Assembly (NCBI GenBank): GCA_020310875.1
Contig: CM035423.1
Location: forward strand, 118,699,489 to 118,763,488
DNA: 64,000 nt
Reading direction: 5' to 3'
Source: Ceratopteris richardii
Taxonomy: Eukaryota; Streptophyta; Polypodiopsida; Polypodiales; Pteridaceae
The notes below the pieces were generated by a model. That model did no database searches. It saw only the letters and a list, made by a program, of their open reading frames with translations, and was not told the origin of the DNA. Positions within the stretch are counted from its first letter, which is position 1; each line of letters starts with the position of its first letter. This document shows, piece by piece, positions 30,227 through 39,706 of the stretch. The position numbers and the translations under genes were made by a program.

Positions 30227-30392
30227 GTACAAAACTATCAAATTGCCTATAGAGGCACTTTGATAGTGTGTTTGAAGGTCAAAACGAGCTCAAATAAAAA
30301 AATTGACACCACGAAGGGAAGCAGTTTCAAATTGCTAGTCACTCTGAGTATGCTCACCAGATTCTGTGCAATTCTTAGACTATGACTAGAGT

Positions 30393-30448
30393 GTGGGATT
30401 TGAACTAATCACCTAGTCACTAGGAGCATGATAGGCTAACCGCTTTTT
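30393..30448 (-). other. tRNA-like relic (SINE-head-like)
   Basis: The minus strand carries GCGGTTAGCCTATCA, then a segment of about 30 bases ending in AGGTGATTAGTTCAAATCC. GTTCAAATC fits the Pol III B-box pattern GWTCRANNC, and GGTTAGCC sits where an A box would be. It resembles the tRNA-like part of the TRIM LTR at 53159-53225. No amino-acid acceptor stem is seen, so it is not a tRNA gene. Confidence 0.5.
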
Positions 30449-30489
30449 AAGTCTAATTTACTATATGTAATAGAACCTCCTAGTGCATC

Positions 30490-30625
30490 TAGAATATCAT
30501 CGATGCAAGGCATCAGATATCTCTGTTTTTATTGTAAATTTGCCCAATTCTTTATAGCCTATACACATCATGAAGGATCCATCCTTCTTGTGAACCAAAA
30601 GCACTGAGGCCACAAAAGGTGAATA
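30490..30625 (-). pseudogene. Antisense gypsy reverse transcriptase scrap
   Basis: The minus strand reads AYSPFVASVLLVHKKDGSF then MCIGYKELGKFTIKT. This aligns with the conserved gypsy reverse transcriptase start (SP-x-ASPV-x-LVKKKDGSWR-x-C-x-DYR-x-LN). Only about 45 codons survive. It sits between B2 and B3 and may be part of the bridge that joined them. Confidence 0.65.
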
Positions 30626-30631
30626 AGCCTT

Positions 30632-31310
30632 GTCTGTCAAACATGCCATTATTCCTCACATTCACTCTTGCAGAACAACTAAGGATGCTTGGGATACACT
30701 TACCACATTGTACCAGGCTAGGAATGAGGCTTGTGTTGCTTACCTCTGAAAACAGTTGGAGGGTGAACATATGAATGAAGGTGATTCTATGGATAGTTTT
30801 CTAACAAAGATCAAAGACTTCAAGGAACAATTAATTTTTGCTGATGAAGTCATGCTTGACAGTTCACTTGTACAGACTGTATTGAATGGTCTTCCTAATT
30901 CATACCAGATTTTTGCTTCTACTATTCATTTGATGATGAAAGGAAATCCAAATGCCTTAACATTTGAGGAGTTAATCTCTATTATGTTGTAGAAAGATCA
31001 GTCTAGGTAGAACAGGTCCATTATGCATGTTGCAGATCAAGCTTTCATTGCTAGTAAGGATGGCAAAGGTGAATGGAGCTCTTCTACTAGTAAGCAAAAA
31101 TTTGCTTATTGTGCACAATCAAAGAAGGATGACAGAGATGACAGGAACATAGAGTCTGCTAATCTAGTGCAGAATGAAGAATGGGCATTTACTATTGTTT
31201 GCAATTTTGGCCCATCTTCTCATGAACATTGTATGTATGCAGGAGAGTCAGATGTTTGGTACTTTGATAGTGGGGCAACCAACCATATTACCTTGTAGCA
31301 TAGTTTCTTC
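30632..31310 (+). pseudogene. gag: B3 gag and protease site
   Basis: Frames at 30756-30992 (EGDSMDSFLTKIKDFKEQLI, NALTFEELISIML) and 31023-31298 match the B1 Gag core and linker. The region that should hold the zinc knuckle is deleted near 31140: sequence passes from QSKKDDRDDRN to ESANLVQNEEW. The protease active site DSGATNHITL ends the frame, with a TAG after it at 31296-31298. Gag lacks its start and its RNA-binding knuckle. Confidence 0.82.
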
Positions 31311-32490
31311 ACTTCACTCGAGCAAACTCCTATAGGGAATATTGTCACATGTGCCAACAACTCCTTTTATCCTATCATGGGAGTTGGTAGCATCATTCTA
31401 ACTACTACTGATGGTAGTTCTTTTACATTGTCACATGCTTTATTTGTGTCAGGGATCAAAAAGAATCTATTATCAGTTTCAACTTTAAACAAGATTAACT
31501 TGGTTGTGCAATTTGTTGATGATAGATGTACAGTTCATGATCTATCAAATGATGAAGTGATTATTGCTTTTGGCATTTTATGTCGTGGACTGTATAAGCT
31601 CATAGACTATGAAAAATCTATGAATGATTCAGCATATGCAGTCCATGATTCTCAGACTATGTCAGATGCAAAGCTTTGGCATGCACACTTTGGTCATCTG
31701 AATTTTGCTAGTTTGCTATGCCTCCAAAAATATGAAATGGTGTCCTCTTTGCCCAAACTTGAAGCACCTTGTAAACATGTTTGTGAAGCCTATATTTTAG
31801 GCAAAATGCAGTGTTCCTCCTTTCCAAAAGATGGTTCAGTTCTAGTTACTCAAAAATTGTAGCTGGTTCACAGTGATGTATGTGGTCCTACACAGACACC
31901 TTCTTTTGGAAACTATCTTTACTTCGTCACTTTCATTGATGATTTTTCTAGGCATGCATGGGTATATCCACGAAAAGCAAATCCCGAAGTGTTTATGTGC
32001 TTCAAAAAGGTTTTGGTTTTGGCTAAAAATCTATCATCATGTGAAATGGGCACCCTCCATTCTGATCGAGGGAGGGAATATATGTCTTCTGATTTTAATG
32101 CATTTTTGGCTGAATGTAGGATAAAACATCAGTTTACAATGCCATATACAACTCAACACAATGGAGTTTTCGAACAAAAGAGCAGATCACTCATGGAAAT
32201 GGTGAGGTTTATGGTCAAGAGTCATGCATTACCACATAGTTTCTGGCTTGAGGCTATCACGTGTGCAACATATGTACTTAACAAGTGTCCCACTAAGGCA
32301 TTGCAGTCTATCACTCCATACGAGGCTTGGCATGGGCATAAACCATCTGTTGCTCACTTGTGTGTTTTTGGTTGTTTGGCATATGTATTAGTGCTTGAAA
32401 AAAATCACAAGAAATTGGATGATAAAGTAGTAAAATATATTTTTCTTGGGTACAATTCTGAAAGCAAAGGCTATTGTCTGTATCATCCAT
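31311..32490 (+). pseudogene. pol: B3 integrase
   Basis: The 31377-31862 frame covers the protease end and the integrase zinc finger (LWHAHFGHLNF...CEAYILGKMQ, in which the third metal-binding Cys survives but the G-C pair is altered to A-Y). The 31989-32492 frame holds LHSDRGREYM (second Asp) and NGVFEQKSRSLMEM (Glu shifted in context). The first catalytic Asp segment lies around 31873-31890 (HSDVCGP) in a frame broken by a TAG at 31860-31862. A stop at 32490 ends it. Inactive. Confidence 0.82.
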
Positions 32491-33612
32491 AGACTAAATG
32501 CATTTTGGTTAGCCGTGATGTTCTTTTTGTGGAAGATGTTATTCTACCTTTACTTTCATGTATGATGGAGACGTCTGTTAGCTCCAAAGACATGTATGAT
32601 ACTTTGTTGCCTCTTTTTACAAGTGGAAAGTCTAGTGCTAGTCTTAATGAGGAAACTTCTTAGCCTTTGCAGGTTTCATGTGATGATGCAGATCACTCCA
32701 TTTTTTCTGCAGATTTACATGATGCACTTATTGATGAGAGAGCTGATATTTAAGAGGCAAAAATTATGTCAAAATTGCTAGTGTAGACTTTGCGTGATAG
32801 CAAATTAGATGCACCTATGTCATATCATACTCGTTTAAGCTCTCATAGTGCCTCTTTTGCATCAGTTTGCTATGCTATGGCTGCCTCTAGTGTCTCTGAT
32901 GAGAATGAGCCTATTTCATTTCATGAAGCACAAAATCTGAAAACTAAATGGTTGCTATGCAATCAGAATATGATGCTATCATGAAAAAAGGTACCTCGTC
33001 TTTATGTGAGTTGCCTCCTTGCAAGAAGGCCATTGGCACTAAGTGGGGAAATAAGCTGAAGTGTAAGCATGATGGAACAGTTGATAGGTATAAGGTTAGG
33101 CTTGTTGCAAAGGGTTATGCACAGGAAAGAGGCATTGATTTTGCTGAAACCTTTGCTCCTACATGCCGAATGACTACTATTCATAGCATCTGTGCACTTT
33201 CAACTCATCATGGTTGGAATTAAATCACTTGGACATTAAATCTACATTTTTGAATGGTGACTTGCACAAAGAAGTGTATGTTTTTTATCCACATGGCTTT
33301 GTGCAAAAAGGGCACGAAAACCAAGTGTGTAGGTTGAGGAAGGCATTATATGGTTTAAAGCAAGCACCACCTGCCTACAATGAAAAGATACATGCCTATC
33401 TGATTGCACATGGTTTTGAGAACAATCCAATTGAACGCACCTTGTATGTTAAGCATGCTAATGATGTGCTTCTATTGTGAGGCTGAGTATAGGGAAGCTT
33501 GCATAGTGACTCTTGAGTGTGTGTGGCTCAGACACCTTATGGTTGATTTGCATGTTGGTCAATCTTGTGCCACCACCATCTTCACTAACACTTAGAGCGC
33601 ATTGGCAGTTGC
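32491..33612 (+). pseudogene. pol: B3 reverse transcriptase with internal deletion
   Basis: The frames at 32948-33223 and 33214-33480 carry the reverse transcriptase N-terminal half ([50 protein letters not shown]). At about 33474 the sequence jumps from NDVLLL to CEAEYREACIVTLECVW. The YVDD motif, the rest of reverse transcriptase and the first RNase H Asp block, roughly 700-800 bases, are thus missing. Similarity ends at 33612. Confidence 0.85.
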
Positions 33613-34226
33613 TATTGACGGATAGTTGATCAGTTGAAAAGTGTTCTACTGGTTTTATGCTAACTTGAATTTTACAGAATCGAACTTTGGTGAATTGGAT
33701 GTTGCTAAAATTGGACTTTTAATGGACAGTTATAGTCAATTAGTGTTTTGGCATCGTGTGAAGGTATTTATCCATTTTTGTTCATAAAAAAGAGTAGGAA
33801 GTGGAAGCGTTCCAAAAGAAGAAGATGCAATGAAATAAGAAAGTTGGTCTGCAACAGCGAAAGAAGGAGTTCAAAGAAATGAATAAAAAATACCAGTACT
33901 GACGGTAGGAGTCACTGTCAGAAGTTAAACGAATCTATGATGTAGAATTCAAAAGTTGTAACTCTGAAGTTTTTTCTGAAGAATTTAATGAAGTCTTCTC
34001 CTTATGTTTGTTGTGCACAAGTATGCGAATGAATTAACTTCTTGAGTAGATTTTCTGTTCTGTATTGTCTGTAATGCAGAAGGTCGTCAATCTGATTCTT
34101 CTGTCTACATGAATATTTACCTACATTGTCTACTCATTTGCTGTGAGAATAGAACAAAAGACAGGTTTAATCTCTGCGTGAGTGTAATTAAAGTCAGTAG
34201 TTATGTGTTGGACCCAAACTCCAACA
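33613..34226 (+). repeat. Probable LTR X of an unassigned retroelement
   Basis: The left edge is the sharp end of B3 similarity (TATTGACGGATAG, perhaps once TGTTGACGG). The right edge is ACCCAAACTCCAACA at 34226, followed by CATTTGGTGATCCTAC, a primer-binding-like sequence. Internal sequence from 34227 to about 34394 contains an ATG (MESYLEFYDW). It resembles none of the other LTRs here. No second copy is present. Confidence 0.45.
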
Positions 34227-34394
34227 CATTTGGTGATCCTACTGTGTTGCTAATGAAGCAAGAAATGCATGAGAGGACGAAGAGGAAGATTTGGTAAAAT
34301 TTATTATACAAGAGCACAGGCAAAGGCAGCTAACATGGAGTCATATTTAGAATTTTATGATTGGTAAGAAGCACAGGAGGAATCTAACCTATCA

Positions 34395-34736
34395 GAATCG
34401 ACTTTACAGAAGAACAATTTCAGACATAGGTGAACTGTTTGATTCATTTCTCAAGATATACTTAATCTTTTGAAATGATTTAACTTGGAGAAGGTGTGCG
34501 ATCTATAGGCGACACCTTGTGCAAACTTTAATAAAAAACTTTACACATTTGATCAGTTAAAGAGTGAGTTATGTGCAACAGACTTTCTGAGTAGTTACTC
34601 TCTTCACAGTTTGTTCAAAATTTTGCTAATTGAGCATTGATCCTCTAAATTGGTAAAGGTTTTAAGTTATTCTTGATATAGAGGTTCTCTAACTTCAAGG
34701 ATATCTTGTTCTTTTGGAGATTAACACTCTCCATCA
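34395..34736 (+). repeat. Truncated 5' LTR of element C
   Basis: From CAGAATCGACTTTACAGAAG to ACTCTCCATCA this matches 46486-46830 of the 3' LTR, with scattered substitutions. The upstream part is absent. Confidence 0.85.
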
Positions 34737-34737
34737 T

Positions 34738-34749
34738 TGGTATCAGAGC
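34738..34749 (+). promoter_or_regulatory. Primer binding site of element C
   Basis: TGGTATCAGAGC, complementary to initiator tRNA-Met, lies one base after the LTR end at 34736. Confidence 0.92.
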
Positions 34750-34954
34750 AGAAATCATCAAAAATTGAAGAAAGGAGGACCCTGACTGCTGGAGTCATAA
34801 AAAAATCAACACTTGAAGATTCAAAAGGTGAAATCTTGAAAGGAAAGCTTGAGAAGGAGGCCTCAATCAAGAAGATCAAAAGGAACCTCATTCGAAGTAA
34901 AGGTACACTTATTCCTCATAAAGGTTGAAGAATTTAATACAAAGGTGAAGGAAA

Positions 34955-35870
34955 GATGGGGGATTCTCTTTAGATATAGAAATTGGATAGAGAAAACTAT
35001 CCAGCATGGTCAATGATGATGGAATCTCATCCTATGAGCAAAGATTTGATAGGTTACATTACAGGTGAAGAAGAAAAGTCACAATTCAGAGATCCTAGTG
35101 TTCCAACTAGAGATGAACTATGAGACTTGAAGAATTGGATGAAGAGAGATGCTCAAGCAAGGAGCATAATCTACATGGCAGTCAATGACTACTTGCTACC
35201 TCACATTAGAGGTCTTGAAAGTGCAAGTGATATATGGAATGCTTTGGAGGAGAATTTCCAAAATACTACAAAGTCAAGGAAGGCATCTTTGTGGGCAGAG
35301 TTTACCACATTCAAGAAGAAGGCCTCTCAATCCATCTCTGATTATGTAACAAGAATGAAGGACATTGCAGATGCATTAGGAGTAGTTGATGAAGATATTG
35401 AGGAGGTTAAATTGGTAAGGAAAATCCTCACAGGCTTGAGAGGTGATGAGAAATGGAAGCCATTCATTTTACTACTGAATTGTCACTAGATCATTTTACT
35501 CCTTATTTAAATTAGTTGCTAGGACATATGCTAACTTTGAGCAGGATGTCAAAGGTGAAAGTGATAAGAGTGCGGGTCAAGCAATGTATTCAAAGGATAA
35601 GAAGAAGAATAGCAAAGGGAAGCAACAAGCACATGAAGATGAAGGTACAACTAGCCAAGCTAATTTCCTAAGAGGAAGAGGAGGTGGAAAAGGTAGAGGA
35701 AGAGGTAGAAGTAATAAAGATGGAGTCAAAGCTTGCTGGATTCGTGGTAAGACAAATCACTTAGCTCATGATTGTTGGCATAATACTCAGAACAATGGTG
35801 GATATAATCAGAACTTTAATTCAAGAGGAAGAGGTGGTAGAAAATCAAAGAGGTAATTTCAGAGCTAGAG
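34955..35870 (+). pseudogene. gag: Element C gag (broken)
   Basis: The ATG at 34955 starts a Gag like that of element A, but stops fall at codons 6 and 8 and again before LKNWMKRDAQ. The 35127-35489 frame holds the Gag core (LLPHIRGLES, TTFKKKASQSISDY, LTGLRGDEKWKPF). The 35584-35856 frame holds the Gly/Arg-rich part and the zinc knuckle. The knuckle reads CWIRGKTNHLAHDC, so the second metal-binding Cys has become Arg. The frame stops at 35854 in the RGG-rich tail. A, C and D have homologous Gags. Confidence 0.87.
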
Positions 35871-35989
35871 GTAGTAGAGGTTACTTTCGAAGAAATGCAG
35901 GTAGAGGATTCCAAAGCCAATCCTACAACAATACCTACTAGAATTATGCTTCAGATCAAAAGGAAGATTCAACCTTGATCATGAATGCA

Positions 35990-36350
35990 ACTTGTGAAAG
36001 GCGAAGTGAAGACCAAATAGTCTTCTATATTGACTCAGGGTGTAGCAATCACTTGAGTGGAAACATAGCCTTGATGACTGATTAGGAGAATAAGGTAAAT
36101 AATCATGTAGTTCAAACAGGTGACAATACAAAGCACGATGTGAAGTCAATTGGATCAGTGAAGGCCAAGGATGGTAGTACTCTCTTGAGTAAGGTTTTTT
36201 ATGTTCCTAAAATTCCAAAGAATTTGATAAGTGTAGGGCGAATTGTTGAAAAAGGTTATGAAGGTTCATTAATGAAGGAGTTTTTGTAGAAGACCCTAGC
36301 AATGGGTATAAACAAATTGTTTTAGGGAAGAAAGAAGGAAGAATCTTCAC
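35990..36350 (+). pseudogene. pol: Element C protease
   Basis: One frame reads FYIDSGCSNHLSGNIALMTD then stops (TAG near 36085), continues in phase with NNHVVQTGDNTKH, and reaches VFYVPKIPKNLISVGRIVEK before a frameshift near 36258. The DSGCSN active site is intact, unlike the frame around it. It corresponds to 39500-39840 in element D. Confidence 0.8.
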
Positions 36351-36351
36351 A

Positions 36352-37076
36352 TTGAAGATTCAAGGTAATGTTGGTCATGCCTTGTTCACTTATGGAGGAC
36401 ATAAGATCTCTGAGTTAGATCTTTGGCACAAAAGGCTAGGACATTTTAATGAAAGAGGTATTAAAGATATGGTTAACAATGGTTCAGTGCTTGGATTGCC
36501 TAATGTTGCAGGTCAACATATGACATACAAATGTGAGGCATGTCAATTAGGTAAGGCTCATACGCAATCATATTCTAAGCATGGTTGTATGTATTTAGAG
36601 AAGCTTGAGTTGGTACACACAAATGTGTGGGGACCATCAAAGGATTTCAGTATCAATGGTTCAAGATATTATGTAATTTATGTTGATGATGCTACCAGGT
36701 GGATCACTATCTATGTGATCAAAGATAAATCAGAGGTATTTAATACATTCAAACATTATCATGTGTATGCAGAAAGAATCACAAGTCAAAAATTGAAGAG
36801 ACTAAGGTCAGTTGGAGGGGAGAGTATTTCTCTAATGAGTTCAGTGATTACTTATTGAATGCAGGTATAAAAAGAGAAGTTACTTGTAGGTACTCTCCTC
36901 AACAAAATGGTGTAGCAGAGAAGAGGAATAGAACTCTTGTTGAGTTTGCAAGATCCATGATGAAGGAAAAAAATTTCCCAAATTATTTGTGGGCTGAGGC
37001 TGTAAATACAGCTACATATTTGGTCAATAGATTACCACGTAAAGCTTTGCAAGGTATGACACCATATGAGGCATGG
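36352..37076 (+). pseudogene. pol: Element C integrase, first part (interrupted by D)
   Basis: The 36352-36858 frame has the zinc finger (LWHKRLGHFNE...CEACQLGKAH). The first catalytic Asp is replaced by Asn (VHTNVWGPS where D has HTDVWGPT). The second is lost: RSVGGES replaces RSDGGGEY through a substitution and a deletion that shifts the frame. The 36855-37082 frame resumes with RYSPQQNGVAEKRNR, keeping the Glu, and runs to MTPYEAW, where element D begins at 37077. The last codon of that frame uses D bases. Integrase was probably dead independently of D. Confidence 0.88.
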
Positions 37077-38290
37077 TGTTGAAAAAACACTCACGAATTT
37101 GACGAACAAACAGACATAAAAGGAAAAAAAAAGGAAAGCAGGATCAGAGAAAATCAAAAGCCTTAGTGGAGGGACAAATCCATGACCGTTGTGTACAGTA
37201 CAGAATCCCCCAGGATCAGAGTCTGTTACGCCAAACCAAACTGTACAAAGAGAGAACGTGCAAAGGAATAATAGAAGGGAAGTGCGAATAAGAACGTGCA
37301 CGGAAGAGCATGGAAGGATGAAGACTAGAAATATATCAATCAGGAATCAAGCAAAAAAGAAGGAGAAGAGATGAAATATAGCAGATGCGCAGAGACGCAG
37401 AGATACAGATAGAAGACGCCATAGATCGCGTATGTAGAAGAAGACGCCAGAGATCGCATATGTATAGATGAATGACAGAAGCCTGAGATATTGGGTATTC
37501 ATCTGAGAGATAGATGGTAATAAGAAACTACTCAGTATAGGAGAGTTTCTGTAGCTTGAGCAAGAAGAGGCCAAGCTCACTTGTACACATCTTCTCTAAT
37601 AGAAAACACATGTTCATGTGGATGTTTGTGCGTATTGTTTGTATGCGGAAGAAACAGAGTATGTTTATGTTACAATTAAAGTTAGTTAACAGTTAACATT
37701 TTCTCAGTAAACACATTTTCGGTCAGTTGCAGTTCTTACTGTAAACGTGTTTTCCGGTAGAAGAACGAAGTAGATCTTGCAGAGTAATGCGAAGTTTTGT
37801 GTGAGAGATAGCTCATTCTATAGCTAGACATCTCTACTTTTAATTGATTAAGCTTTCCGGTAGAAAAGTATCTACACAGAGTACAAAGTCTGACCGGAAA
37901 AGGCTATCTGAACTAGTGGAGTTTTCTCTTAAACTTCAGAAAGAGTTCAGTAAGTTAAGGAAGCTTTTGGGTCACTTCCTTACTTCATGTATGTTCACTT
38001 GAAGTAATTATAAACAAAATTGAAGTTCATTCCGGTACGATTACGGTGTCAGTCCAGTGACAGTCCGATGAAATTTCGGTGGAACTTTTCAGCGAATTTA
38101 GAGCGCAGTCTTATATGTTGAGCGCTAGACCTTGCTAAGCTATTGAATGATTACAGAGGTGTTCTGAATCACTCTAGCTTAGCTCCCTCATTTTGGTGGC
38201 GCGGCAATTTCCGCAGGCCTGACACAGTTCAAGCCTTTGCAGTGACGACATCCGCAACAGCGATATCAGAAGCAAAGATAATCGCCAACA
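37077..38290 (+). repeat. 5' LTR of element D
   Basis: The 1,214-bp LTR has TGTTGAAA...GCCAACA ends. The TATA region of the 3' copy (CTATAAATAT at 42861) reads CTAGAAATAT here, near 37325, so this copy's promoter may be weakened. CCGG-containing motifs recur in the second half (for example TTTCCGGTAGAA twice). The primer binding site follows at 38292. Confidence 0.93.
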
Positions 38291-38291
38291 G

Positions 38292-38303
38292 TGGTATCAG
38301 AGC
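38292..38303 (+). promoter_or_regulatory. Primer binding site of element D
   Basis: TGGTATCAGAGC, complementary to initiator tRNA-Met, starts one base after the LTR end. Confidence 0.93.
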
Positions 38304-38470
38304 TAGGTCTATCTAGTCAGAGCTAGGCATATCTAGTCAGAGCCCAGAGTATTCACCATTATTGGAAACAAGAGCTAGTTAACCACAACGAGTGGAACCA
38401 GAACGAGAAAGATTCTGAAGAGCAGAAAGATTCTCAAAAGTTCATCGGAAGTAACAGAAACAAGAAGATC

Positions 38471-39475
38471 ATGGCAGACCACGTTACTATTGATAAGTTG
38501 GACAGAGATAATTATCCCGCATGGGTAATGCGCATGGAAGCCTTACTTATGAGTAAGGACTTAATGATGTACGTGACCGGAGAAGAAAAGAAGCCGACTT
38601 TCGAAGATGATAGTCAACCGGAAAAAGAAGAATTAGAAGCCTTGAAGCTGTGGCAGAAGAAAGATGCAACGGCAAGAGCCTACATCTATAATACCGTAAT
38701 AGAACATCTACTACCGCACATTAGAGGTCTGGAGAAAGCAGAGGACATATGGAGTGCATTGGAAGATCATTTCCAAAATACTACGAAAGCCAGGAAGGCC
38801 AGTTTATGGTCCGAGTTTACGACATTCAAAAAGAAGTCGAGTCAAAGCATAAGTGACTACGTCACTAAAATGAAGGATCTAGCAGATAGTCTTGGATCCA
38901 TAAATGAAGAAGTCGAAGATCATAGATTGATAGCGCAAGTGCTCACAGGTTTGAGAGGAGATGAAAGGTGGAAACCTTTCGTACTATCAACTGAACTTTC
39001 TTTAAATCATTTTGTGCCACATTTAAATCAGTTGCTTGGTTTGATGCTCACATATGAGCAAGACCTGAAAGGAGAAGCAGATAAAGGACAAAGCTCTGCA
39101 ATGTACATGAAGAACAAAAAGAAAGACAAAGGTAAGTCAAAATACGAAGAAGAGTCGAGCTCTCAGGCCTATTACGCAAGAGGTAAAGGCACTGGCAGAG
39201 GAAGAGCAAGAGGTTTTGGAAGAGGAAGAAGTAACCAGAATACCAACAAGAAGGCTTGCTGGATCTGTGGACTCAGTAATCATTTGGCTCATGATTGCTG
39301 GCACAATCAACAAGGATCAAATCAAAATCAAAATAGTAATAGCAGAGGCAGAAGCGGAAGATATCAAAGAGGTAGACAAAACCCAAGAGGAGGCTATGGT
39401 AGAGGTGGAGCAAGAAGTTGGGGACATAATCAATCCTACAACACCACCTACAACAACTACGCAAACGACACGTAG
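38471..39475 (+). CDS. gag: Element D Gag
   Basis: The 334-codon frame begins MADHVTIDKLDRDNYPAWVM, the first ATG of the domain. It has the Gag core (LLPHIRGLEKAEDIW near residue 79, FKKKSSQSISDYVTKMKD near 117-134, LTGLRGDERWKPF near 157), a basic linker, Gly/Arg-rich repeats and a CCHC knuckle (CWICGLSNHLAHDC, residues about 259-272). The TAG at 39473-39475 is probably a nonsense mutation, because the same frame continues open into protease until 39706, as in element A. Gag would assemble the particle and bind RNA. Confidence 0.92.
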   Translation: MADHVTIDKLDRDNYPAWVMRMEALLMSKDLMMYVTGEEKKPTFEDDSQPEKEELEALKLWQKKDATARAYIYNTVIEHLLPHIRGLEKAEDIWSALEDHFQNTTKARKASLWSEFTTFKKKSSQSISDYVTKMKDLADSLGSINEEVEDHRLIAQVLTGLRGDERWKPFVLSTELSLNHFVPHLNQLLGLMLTYEQDLKGEADKGQSSAMYMKNKKKDKGKSKYEEESSSQAYYARGKGTGRGRARGFGRGRSNQNTNKKACWICGLSNHLAHDCWHNQQGSNQNQNSNSRGRSGRYQRGRQNPRGGYGRGGARSWGHNQSYNTTYNNYANDT

Positions 39476-39706
39476 AATGAAAGTCATACATCGTTGATGA
39501 TGAACTCTATCAGCACATCAGAAAATGAAGACCTAAAGGTATTCTACATTGATTCTGGATGCTCAAATCATTTGTCAGGAAATATAGAACTAATGTCAGA
39601 ACTAGAAAAAGGTAGTTCTAGTCACACTGCTCAAACAGGTGACAATACGAGACATAGCGTACACTCAATTGGAAAAGTGAAATGCAAAGTGGAGCAGATT
39701 TACTAA
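39476..39706 (+). pseudogene. pol: Element D protease N-terminal part
   Basis: In the Gag frame, the sequence past the TAG reads FYIDSGCSNHLSGNIELMSE, the protease active site, then HTAQTGDNTRHSVHSIGKVK. At about 39680 one base appears to be missing (AAATGCAAAGTGGAGC against the expected GATGG in element C), and the frame ends at 39704-39706. The rest of the domain continues in the next frame (39682-41091). Confidence 0.85.

Larger units (their letters stand above)
27917..30385 (-). mobile_element. Family-B copia fragment B2 (integrase to leader)
   Basis: On the minus strand this runs from the leader (30385-30010) through gag (ATG near 30008), zinc knuckle (about 29150-29190), protease (about 28940) and the first part of integrase, ending at about 27917. 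Reverse transcriptase, RNase H and both LTRs are missing. It aligns colinearly with B1 22,100-24,140 and has many stops; the longest frame left is about 60 codons. Confidence 0.85.
30632..33612 (+). mobile_element. Family-B copia fragment B3
   Basis: Plus-strand gag (from about 30632), protease, integrase and partial reverse transcriptase run colinear with B1. Similarity ends at 33612 inside RNase H, where LTR X begins. The sequence at 46831-47040 is the rest of a family-B 3' LTR followed by block U, so B3 and that LTR probably belonged to one element, later split by X/C and shortened by deletion. Confidence 0.85.

Noticed and set aside
30041-30385. 114-codon plus-strand frame with YIYIYI repeats
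   Set aside because: It is produced by the (TA)n microsatellite inside an antisense element leader.
34737-34928. 63-codon basic frame just after the C primer binding site
   Set aside because: It lies in the untranslated leader before gag and begins within the primer binding site; Gag similarity starts at 34955.
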